Source of the DNA: a bacterium HR40
Lineage (GTDB): Bacteria; Pseudomonadota; Alphaproteobacteria; Geminicoccales; Geminicoccaceae
Assembly: GCA_002898275.1 (NCBI GenBank)
Contig: BEIQ01000002.1
Location: forward strand, 547,760-611,759
DNA length: 64,000 bases
Direction of reading: 5' to 3'
Part shown: one piece after another, positions 25,633-32,558 of the stretch
Position numbering within the stretch: the first letter of the stretch is position 1
How the letters are laid out: each line of letters starts with the position of its first letter
Notes under the pieces: model-generated
The model's database searches: none
What the model saw: the letters and a program-made list of their open reading frames with translations, nothing else
Told to the model about the DNA's origin: nothing
Position numbers and translations under genes: made by a program

Positions 25633-26046
25633 ATGCGACGTGCGCTGCCCGCGTTCGGCCTCCTCTCCACCTTGCTCGGGACCACGGCTCTGGCCGCTGG
25701 GAGTCCCGACAGTTCAGGCCAGGGCTCCCTCGTGCTCGCCCAGGTGGCGGCGGGAACCGAGTTGCTGCTGCAGAATCCGGCGGCCTCCAGTGCAGTCCAA
25801 GAAGCCAGCCAGATCGACGCTCCGGACGATGTCGATGACGGTTCGGACGAGGAGAACGACGACGAGTCCGACAGCTCCGAGGATTCCGACGACGACAGCG
25901 ACAGTGACGACGATTCCGACGATTCGGACGATAGCGACAGCGACAGTGACAGCGACGACGATAGCGACAGCGACAGTGACAGCGACGACGATAGCGACAG
26001 CGACAGTGACAGCGATAGCGACAGCGACGGCGGAGACGACGACTGA
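25633..26046 (+). CDS. Secreted Ser-Asp repeat protein
   Basis: A 137-residue exported protein with no recognised family. A Sec signal peptide (MRR, 'FGLLSTLLGT', cut near ALA-AG, residue ~21) is followed by ~35 ordinary residues and then, from about residue 63, an uninterrupted run of Asp, Ser and Glu ending in DDD, with SD dipeptides dominating. Such tracts are strongly anionic, flexible and often bind calcium, as in SdrC/ClfA stalks of Gram-positive bacteria, but here there is no cell-wall anchor. The tract is encoded by an imperfect 30-bp tandem repeat. It has its own promoter and follows the CHAT gene by 238 bases. A substrate or ligand role for the CHAT lipoprotein is inference. Confidence 0.72.
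   Translation: MRRALPAFGLLSTLLGTTALAAGSPDSSGQGSLVLAQVAAGTELLLQNPAASSAVQEASQIDAPDDVDDGSDEENDDESDSSEDSDDDSDSDDDSDDSDDSDSDSDSDDDSDSDSDSDDDSDSDSDSDSDSDGGDDD
25927..26010 (+). repeat. 30-bp tandem repeat encoding the Ser-Asp tract
   Basis: Two identical 30-base units occupy 25951-25980 and 25981-26010; the preceding 24 bases (25927-25950) match the same unit, giving about 2.8 copies, with degenerate GAY-AGY steps on both sides. Each unit encodes ten residues of the type SDDDSDSDSD. Copy number is likely to vary by slippage in multiples of 30, which would keep the frame. Confidence 0.85.
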
Positions 26047-26256
26047 TCGTCTGCCGGCGGGGGTGGTCCGGCCCGCGCTCCGAGCCGCTACGGCGCTGGC
26101 CTGAACTCGGCCCGCGCGCTCGCCTTCGCGCGGTCCCGCGCGACCGGCCAGCTGTTCGCGGAGGGAGCGGGGCCACCGGGAGGTCGGCGAGCTCGGGCGG
26201 CGAGCTCGCCTCGGATCGCCCGCCTGCTCTCGCGGGCCGGATGCGAAGCCACGGCG

Positions 26257-26976
26257 TCAGCGCACGCAATCGAGAAGCGGGCCGAGTTGTCCGATCCGCC
26301 GTTCGATGAGGGTAGCCCGGTTCTGCACCGCGCGGTCGCTCGGTCTGCGGGTCAATGGCGAGGGGAGGATGGCGGCAAGGCTCGCGGCTTGGCGGGGCGA
26401 CAGCTGCCGGGCACTGCGGCCGTAGTAGCGGCGTGCCGCCGCCTCGGCTCCGAAGATGCCTGGACCGAACTCGACGATCTGCAGGTAGATTTCGAGGATG
26501 CGCCGCTTCGGCCAGGCCAGCTCGATCATCGCTGTCAAGGGGATTTCGAGGAGCTTGCGCAGCGGATCGCGGCCCGGCCATAGGAACAGGTTCTTGACTG
26601 TCTGCTGACTGAGGGTGGAGGCGCCGCGCGGCCGTCGTCCCTCCCGCCAGCGGGCGATCTGCTCCTTGAGCGCCTGCCAGTCGAAGCCGGCATGGGAGCA
26701 AAAGCGGTTGTCCTCGGCGGCGACTACGGCAAAGCGCAGCACGGGAGCCACTTCCGAGAGCGGTACTGGCCGGTGGTCGATCGCGTGACCCTCGAGCCGG
26801 CGCAGCAGCATGAGAGCGCTGGTGGGCGGATCCTGCCAGCGCAGCGCGAGGATCGTGCCCGTCCAGAAGACGACGACGGCGAGCGCCGCCGTCGCCGTCC
26901 CTCGCAACAGGCGGCCCGGCCAGAGGCGCAAGGAGGGCGGAAGCCGGAAGTGCCGCGTTGCCGCCCCTCGGACCAC
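26257..26976 (-). CDS. mtgA: Monofunctional biosynthetic peptidoglycan transglycosylase
   Basis: A 239-residue GT51 enzyme. After a membrane helix (~residues 28-46) come the five glycosyltransferase motifs: 'AVVAAEDNRFCSHAGFDW' (with catalytic Glu), 'RGASTLSQQTVKNLFL', 'RKLLEIPLTAMIEL', 'RRILEIYLQIVEFG' and 'GAEAAARRYYGRSARQLS'. It polymerises lipid II into glycan strands at the cytoplasmic membrane. The GTG start lies 6 bases after the algH stop, so both are probably co-transcribed; no strong RBS is visible. Confidence 0.93.
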   Translation of the reverse strand: MVRGAATRHFRLPPSLRLWPGRLLRGTATAALAVVVFWTGTILALRWQDPPTSALMLLRRLEGHAIDHRPVPLSEVAPVLRFAVVAAEDNRFCSHAGFDWQALKEQIARWREGRRPRGASTLSQQTVKNLFLWPGRDPLRKLLEIPLTAMIELAWPKRRILEIYLQIVEFGPGIFGAEAAARRYYGRSARQLSPRQAASLAAILPSPLTRRPSDRAVQNRATLIERRIGQLGPLLDCVR

Positions 26977-26982
26977 GGTCGC

Positions 26983-27558
26983 TCAGGCGTGGCCCATGTG
27001 GGTGGAAAGCAGGCTTGGCTCGATCCCGATCTTGCGCAGCGCCCGCGTCCACTTGGAGGGGTTGTCGGCGACAAACACCAATTCCGGATCGGCCGGCACC
27101 ACGATCCAGCCGTTCGCCTGGATTTCGGCATCGAGCTGACCGGGAGCCCAGCCGGCGTAGCCGAGTGCGAGAATGCAGTGCTTCGGGCCTTCGCCGCGCG
27201 CCACCAGCTTCAGCATGTCGACGGTGGCGGTGAGGGCGAACTGCTCGTCCACGGCGAGCGAACTCGCGGTCGTGTAGTCGGCGGAATGCAACACGAAGCC
27301 CCGCGCCGGCTCCACCGGGCCTCCGAAATGGACCGGCACCTCGGCCACGATCTCGTCCGGATCGATGCCGACTTGGCTCGCGATATCGGCAAAGGACACG
27401 TTCTCGACGAGCCGGTTGACGATCAGCCCCATCGCCCCTTCCGGCGAGTGGGCGCAGAGAAAGACCACGGAGCGGGCAAAGCGCGGATCCGCCATGTTGG
27501 GCATGGCGACCAGGAGCTGACCCGCGAGGTGACGGTCGTTCGGATCCTTCGGCTTCAT
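26983..27558 (-). CDS. algH: YqgE/AlgH family protein
   Basis: A 191-residue protein with 'LAGQLLVAMPNMADPRFARSVVFLCAHSPEGAMGLIVN' as N-terminal signature and 'GYAGWAPGQLDAEIQANGWIV' as C-terminal signature of the UPF0301/AlgH family. The molecular role is poorly defined; AlgH was linked to alginate regulation in Pseudomonas. ATG 27558 gives the standard start; the open frame further upstream is a shadow of the SDR gene. Confidence 0.9.
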   Translation of the reverse strand: MKPKDPNDRHLAGQLLVAMPNMADPRFARSVVFLCAHSPEGAMGLIVNRLVENVSFADIASQVGIDPDEIVAEVPVHFGGPVEPARGFVLHSADYTTASSLAVDEQFALTATVDMLKLVARGEGPKHCILALGYAGWAPGQLDAEIQANGWIVVPADPELVFVADNPSKWTRALRKIGIEPSLLSTHMGHA

Positions 27559-27666
27559 GACCTTCAGATAGAGGAAAGCCACACCCTCGCAAGATGTCCG
27601 AGCGAGCCTTGCCGCCGCTGCGGTGGCGTGGCACTGCGAACGCGGTGGAGACAGGGGGGAGCCGAA

Positions 27667-28419
27667 GTGAACAGGATCGATCTCGAAGGTCGGCGCGCCG
27701 TGGTCACGGGAGGAGCGCAGGGTATCGGCCGCGCCATCGTCGAGCGTTTCCTGCGCTCCGGTGCGGCGGTCGCCATCTGGGATCGCGATCCGGCCGAGAG
27801 CGCGCGCACGGTCGCCGAGCTCTCGGGCCTCGGGCGGATCGAGAGCGTGCTCGTCGATGTCACCGACTGGCAGGCGGTCGAGGCGGCGACAGCGCAAACC
27901 GACGCAGGCCTCGGTGGCATCGACATCCTCGTCGCCAACGCCGGCATCGCCGGGCCTACGGCCAGGCTTTGGGAATATCCCCTCGAGGCGTGGCGACAGG
28001 TGATCGACGTCGACCTCACCGGCGTGTTCTATACGCTGCGGGCGGTCGTGCCGCTGATGATCGCCCGCAACTATGGGCGTATCTGCATCACGGCCTCGAT
28101 CGCCGGCAAGGAGGGGAATCCCAACGCCTCCGCGTACAGCGCCGCCAAGGCCGGGGTGATCGCGCTCGCCAAATCGCTCGGCAAGGAGCTCGCCGCCTAC
28201 GACATCTCGGTCAATTGCATCACTCCGGCCGCGGCCGAGACGCGGATCTTCGAGCAGATGAGCCGGGAGCACATCGACTACATGCTGTCGCGGATCCCGC
28301 GCGGGCGGTTCGTGCGGGTCGAAGAGATCGCGGCCATGGTCGCTTGGATCGTCTCGGAGGAGAACAGCTTCACGACCGGCGCTGTCTTCGACCTCTCGGG
28401 CGGGCGCGCTACCTACTGA
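27667..28419 (+). CDS. Short-chain dehydrogenase/reductase
   Basis: A 250-residue SDR. 'VVTGGAQGIGRAIVERFL' is the NAD(P) loop (G-x3-G-x-G), 'ILVANAGIAG' the NAG motif, 'CITASIAGKEGNPNASAYSAAKAGVIAL' the catalytic Ser-Tyr-Lys set, and 'GAVFDLSGGRATY' the C-terminus. Close in style to 3-oxoacyl-ACP reductase/FabG-like sugar or hydroxyacid dehydrogenases. GTG 27667 is preceded by AGGGGGGA (27653-27660). It lies 115 bases ahead of the MttB-like gene and may belong to that catabolic unit. Confidence 0.85.
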   Translation: MNRIDLEGRRAVVTGGAQGIGRAIVERFLRSGAAVAIWDRDPAESARTVAELSGLGRIESVLVDVTDWQAVEAATAQTDAGLGGIDILVANAGIAGPTARLWEYPLEAWRQVIDVDLTGVFYTLRAVVPLMIARNYGRICITASIAGKEGNPNASAYSAAKAGVIALAKSLGKELAAYDISVNCITPAAAETRIFEQMSREHIDYMLSRIPRGRFVRVEEIAAMVAWIVSEENSFTTGAVFDLSGGRATY

Positions 28420-28534
28420 CGGTGCGCACCACGGCTCCTGCCGGTCGAGCCGTAAAACGCTTCCAACCCTCGCGATCCCCTTTGCCTCGGTGGCCGCACC
28501 GCGGCATCCTCGGGGCGTCGCGAGGGGAGGTGCG

Positions 28535-30094
28535 ATGAGCGAAGGGAGCGTGAAACGGCGCGGCGGCCGCGAGGCGCGGCGCAGCCTGCGCAGCCAGCCG
28601 ATCATCGACGACCGTCGCCCGGTACGGGGTGGCCTCGCGAGTGGCGCGTTCCGCCCGCTCTCCGATGCCGACCTGTCGCGCATCCACCGTGCAGCTCTCG
28701 ATGTGTTGGAGACTGTCGGTCTCGCCGATCCCATCGCCAGCTGTGTCGAGCTGTGCACCGCGCACGGTGCCTTCGTGAATGGCGCGGGACGTCTGTGCTT
28801 CCCGCGGGCGCTCGTCGAAGACACCATCGCGCGGGCGCCACGGCGCTGGATCATGTGCGGCCAAGAGCCCCGTTTCGACCTCGAGCTCGGCGGCGGCAGG
28901 GTGCATTTCGCCACCGCCGGGGCGGCGGTACACACCGTCGACGAAGCGACCGGCACCTATCGCCCCTCGACGCTCGCCGATCTCTACGATGCCGCCCGGC
29001 TCGCCGACGCCCTCGAGTTCATCGATCTCTTCCAGCGGCCGCTCGTCTGCCGCGACCTCGAGGATCCACGCGAACTCGACCTCAACACGCTCTATGCCTG
29101 CCTGGCGGGGACGGCCAAGCCCATCGGCACGAGCTTCACGCGAGCCGAGCACATGGCCGAGGGGCTCGCCCTCCTGCACGCCGTCGCCGGTTCCGAGGAG
29201 GCGTGGCGGCGACGGCCGTTCGCGAGCCTGTCTTCGTGCTTCGTCGTGCCGCCCCTGCGCTGGGCCGAAGATGCCTGCCGCGTGCTCGAGGTGGCGGTAC
29301 GCGGCGGCATGCCCGTCCTCCTGCTCGCTGCCGGCCAAGCCGGGGCCACCAGTCCGGCGGCGCTCGCTGGAGCGGTGGTGCAGGAAGTGGCCGAGGTGCT
29401 CGCCGGTCTCGTCTACGTCCAGGCGATCCGTGCGGGCGCTCCGGCGATCTTCGGCCCTTGGCCGTTCGTCTCCGATTTGCGCACCGGGGCGATGTCGGGA
29501 GGCAGCGGCGAGCAGGCGCTGCTCATGGCCGCCTGCGCCCAAATGGGCCGCTTCTACGATCTGCCGACCGGGGTCGCCTCCGGGATGACCGACAGCAAGC
29601 TCACGGACGCTCAGGCGGGGGCAGAGATCGGCCTCAATCACGCCCTCGTGGCCAACGCCGGCGCCGATCTCGTCTACGAAGCGGCCGGTATGCGGGCGAG
29701 TCTGCTCGGCTTCTCTCACTCCGGCATGGTCGTCGACCACGATTGTATCGCCGCCAGCCTGCGCGCCGTGCGCGGCATCGAGACCGACGACGACAGCCTG
29801 TCCGTCGAAGTGATCCGCGAGGTCTGCATCGCCGGGCCGGGCCATTTCCTCGGCCATCCCCAGACCCTGGCTCTCATGCACAGCGGCTTCGTCTATCCGG
29901 CGGTCGGCGACCGCTCGAGCCCGAAAGAATGGCAAGAGCGGGGATCGCCGCGTCTGCTCGAGCGAGCGGAACGCCGCACCCGCGACATCCTCGCGCGCCA
30001 CTGGCCGCGCCACCTGCCGGCCGAGGTGGATCGCATCCTTCGCCAGCGGTTCCCGATCCGGCTGCCGCAGGCGCCGGCCGGTCCAGTGGCATGA
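28535..30094 (+). CDS. Trimethylamine methyltransferase (MttB) family protein, non-pyrrolysine type
   Basis: A 519-residue protein of the COG5598/MttB superfamily, TIM-barrel methyltransferases that move a methyl group from methylated amines or betaines to a corrinoid protein. Recognised segments include 'LSDADLSRIHRAALDVLETVGL', 'DLYDAARLADALEFIDLFQRP', 'GMTDSKLTDAQAGAEIG' and 'HFLGHPQTLALMHSGFVYP'. No in-frame TAG occurs, so it belongs with the widespread non-pyrrolysine homologues (for example MtgB, active on glycine betaine). RBS GAGGGGAGG at 28522-28530. No corrinoid protein or reactivase is encoded nearby. With the adjacent DMGDH-like gene it suggests quaternary-amine breakdown. Confidence 0.8.
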   Translation: MSEGSVKRRGGREARRSLRSQPIIDDRRPVRGGLASGAFRPLSDADLSRIHRAALDVLETVGLADPIASCVELCTAHGAFVNGAGRLCFPRALVEDTIARAPRRWIMCGQEPRFDLELGGGRVHFATAGAAVHTVDEATGTYRPSTLADLYDAARLADALEFIDLFQRPLVCRDLEDPRELDLNTLYACLAGTAKPIGTSFTRAEHMAEGLALLHAVAGSEEAWRRRPFASLSSCFVVPPLRWAEDACRVLEVAVRGGMPVLLLAAGQAGATSPAALAGAVVQEVAEVLAGLVYVQAIRAGAPAIFGPWPFVSDLRTGAMSGGSGEQALLMAACAQMGRFYDLPTGVASGMTDSKLTDAQAGAEIGLNHALVANAGADLVYEAAGMRASLLGFSHSGMVVDHDCIAASLRAVRGIETDDDSLSVEVIREVCIAGPGHFLGHPQTLALMHSGFVYPAVGDRSSPKEWQERGSPRLLERAERRTRDILARHWPRHLPAEVDRILRQRFPIRLPQAPAGPVA

Positions 30095-30134
30095 GCAGCG
30101 GGGACGAGGCGGGCAGATCGGGGAGGACAGGCAA

Positions 30135-32552
30135 ATGCGCGAACAGGCGCGGGTGGTGATCGTCGGCGGTGGTATGATGGGGATCGGACTCCTCTACCAT
30201 CTCGTGGAGGAAGGCTGGAGCGATGTGACTCTCGTCGAAAAGGGCGAGCTCACCTCGGGATCCACCTGGCATGCCGCTGGCCAATGTCCGCACTTCATCG
30301 GCCATCTCGGCATGGCCCGGATCCATTTCTATGCCACCCGCCTCTATCCGCGGCTCGAGCAGCTCGCGGGCCAGAGTGCCGGCTGGCATGGCTGCGGTGG
30401 CATTCGGCTTGCCACCACCGAGGACGAGGTCGATTGGTTCCGCCAGGTGCTGGGGCTCGCGCGTCTCGTCGGCTACGAGGCACAGCTGATCTCGCCGGAA
30501 GAGATCCGCAGACTTCACCCTTTTCTCGACACGACGGGGGTGAAACTCGGTTTCCTCACCCTCGAAGACGGTCACGTCGATCCTGCCGGAGCTGCCTTCG
30601 CGCTCGCCGCGGCGGCGCGGCGGAGGGGGGCCACCATCGCCACCCGCACCCGGGTCACTGCCATCGAACCCCTACCTTCGGGCGAATGGCGCGTCGTCAC
30701 CGATCGTGGGCAGGTGCGGTGCGAACATGTGGTGAATGCCGCCGGATCCTATGCGCCGCAGGTCGGCGCCTTCACCGGCCTGCGGGTGCCGTGCGTCAAC
30801 ATGCTCCACCACTATCTCGTGACGGAGCCATTGCCCGAGATCGCGGCCCGCGAACGGGAACTGCCGGTGGTGCGCGACCCTTGGTCGCATGCCTATCTGC
30901 GGCAAGAGCAAAAGGGACTGCTCGTCGGGCCCTACGAGCGCGAGGGCGCGCGGACCGTTTTTGACGCAGGCGTGCCGTGGGAATTCGAGAGCGAGCTCTT
31001 GCCGCCCGAGCTCGATCGCCTGACCGGTTGCCTCGAGCGCGCCACGGCGCGTCTGCCGCTCTTGGCCAAGGCCGGTATCCGCCGCATCGTGAGCGGCGCC
31101 ATCACCCACACCCCCGATGGCTTCCCTCTCCTCGGGCCCGCCCCGGGCCCGAGGAACTATTGGATGGCCTGTGGCTCGTCGATCGGCATCGCCCAAGGCC
31201 CCGGATGTGGCCGCTTCCTCGCCCAGCTCATGGTGCATGGCGAAGCCGAGATCAGCATGCTCGATTTCGATCCGCGCCGATTCGGCGACTGGTACGATGG
31301 CGAGTGCGTGCGCCGTCTCGCGATTCACGACTACCAACACATGTACGTCTGTCGACGCCCGGGCGAGTATTTCGACGTCGCGCGCAACCGAAGGACCTCC
31401 GCCCTCCATGCCCGCCTCGCCGCTCGGGGGGCAGTGTGGGGGGTGGTGGCCGGCTGGGAACGACCGAAGTGGTTCGCTCCCGCGGCCGGGGAAGAGCGTT
31501 ACGCCTTCCGCCGCAGCAACGCCTTCGACGCGGTGGGTCGCGAGGCGCTCGCCGTGCGCGAGCGCGCGGGAGTGATGGATCTCTCGAGCTTCGCCAAGTT
31601 CCGGGTACGCGGCAGGGATGCGGCCGCTCTCCTCGACCGGTTGGTGGCCAATCGCTTGCCGCGTCGGGATGGCGGTATCGTCCTCGCCCATTTTTTGAGC
31701 GAGGCCGGAAGGATTCTCGGCGAGGTGACGATCACCCGTCTCGGTCCCGAGGATTTCTATCTCGCTTCCGGTGCAGCCTCCGAAGTCCGGGATTTCGACC
31801 GGCTGCGCCAGGGAATCGGAGCCGGCGAGCAGGTCGCGGTCGAAAATCTGTCGGAGAGCCTCGGCATGCTCGTGGTGGCCGGGCCGCGGTCGCGGGAATT
31901 GCTCGCCCGCCTCACCCGGACCTCGCTGGCGACAGCCGATTTTCCCTGGCGGACCGGCCGCGAAATCGAACTCGCCGGGGTACGGTTGCTCATGCTGCGC
32001 ATCGGCTACACCGGCGAGCTCGGCTATGAACTCCATGTACCCATGGCCGATCTCGGCCGCGTCTACGACGCCGTACGGGAGGCGGGCGAGCGCTTGGGAC
32101 TCGTCGATTTCGGCTCCTATGCGCTCAACAGCCTCAGGCTCGAGAAGGCCTATCGCGGCTTCGGTCAGGAGCTCAGCGACGAGGTGACTCTCCTGGAAGC
32201 GGGGATGGAGCGGTTCCTTGCCCTCGACAAAGGGGAGTTCGTGGGTCGCACCGCTTGTCTGCGGGCCCGCGAGCGCGGTCCGCGCTCGGTCCTCGCCTAC
32301 CTCGAGGTGGATGCCGGCGATGCCGATTGCCTCGGCAGCGAGCCCGTCTTCGCCCGAGAGCGCCTGGTCGGGGTGACGACATCGGGCGGCTATGGCTACG
32401 CCAGCCGCAAGTCCTTGGCCTTTGCCTATCTCGAGCCGGCCCTCGCGGTACCTGGAACCCCGCTCGCCGTGGAGATCCTGGGGGAGCGTCGAAGCGCACG
32501 GGTGCTGGCGGAGCCGGTGTGGGATCCGCGAAACGCGCGGCTCCGGGCTTGA
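30135..32552 (+). CDS. Dimethylglycine/sarcosine dehydrogenase-like FAD oxidoreductase with GcvT domain
   Basis: An 805-residue two-part enzyme. Residues 1-380 are a DAO-type FAD domain: 'VVIVGGGMMGIGLLYHLVEEG', then 'LTSGSTWHAAGQCP', in which the His is the usual covalent FAD site, and 'HTPDGFPLLGPAPG'. Residues ~430-805 are a GcvT-like folate-binding domain: 'RERAGVMDLSSFAKFRVRG', 'RIGYTGELGYELHVP', 'YALNSLRLEKAYRGFGQEL' and the C-terminal barrel. Relatives oxidatively demethylate N-methylated glycines and pass the one-carbon unit to tetrahydrofolate. RBS GGGGAGG at 30120-30126. It follows the MttB-like gene by 40 bases and ends 6 bases from the convergent lactonase gene. Confidence 0.85.
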   Translation: MREQARVVIVGGGMMGIGLLYHLVEEGWSDVTLVEKGELTSGSTWHAAGQCPHFIGHLGMARIHFYATRLYPRLEQLAGQSAGWHGCGGIRLATTEDEVDWFRQVLGLARLVGYEAQLISPEEIRRLHPFLDTTGVKLGFLTLEDGHVDPAGAAFALAAAARRRGATIATRTRVTAIEPLPSGEWRVVTDRGQVRCEHVVNAAGSYAPQVGAFTGLRVPCVNMLHHYLVTEPLPEIAARERELPVVRDPWSHAYLRQEQKGLLVGPYEREGARTVFDAGVPWEFESELLPPELDRLTGCLERATARLPLLAKAGIRRIVSGAITHTPDGFPLLGPAPGPRNYWMACGSSIGIAQGPGCGRFLAQLMVHGEAEISMLDFDPRRFGDWYDGECVRRLAIHDYQHMYVCRRPGEYFDVARNRRTSALHARLAARGAVWGVVAGWERPKWFAPAAGEERYAFRRSNAFDAVGREALAVRERAGVMDLSSFAKFRVRGRDAAALLDRLVANRLPRRDGGIVLAHFLSEAGRILGEVTITRLGPEDFYLASGAASEVRDFDRLRQGIGAGEQVAVENLSESLGMLVVAGPRSRELLARLTRTSLATADFPWRTGREIELAGVRLLMLRIGYTGELGYELHVPMADLGRVYDAVREAGERLGLVDFGSYALNSLRLEKAYRGFGQELSDEVTLLEAGMERFLALDKGEFVGRTACLRARERGPRSVLAYLEVDAGDADCLGSEPVFARERLVGVTTSGGYGYASRKSLAFAYLEPALAVPGTPLAVEILGERRSARVLAEPVWDPRNARLRA

Positions 32553-32558
32553 GGTTCC

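Noticed and set aside
25855..26040. Possible CRISPR-like array
   Set aside because: The repeats are in-frame coding tandem repeats without unique spacers.
25592..26256. Minus-strand frame opposite the SD-repeat gene
   Set aside because: It encodes Arg/Cys repeats that are only the complement of the GAY-AGY repeat; the plus strand has a signal peptide, promoter and RBS.
26692..27666. Upstream extension of the SDR reading frame
   Set aside because: It is antisense to mtgA and algH, which have strong motifs; the SDR fold starts at GTG 27667.
28535..30094. Possible pyrrolysine-containing MttB
   Set aside because: There is no in-frame TAG; the frame is open throughout.
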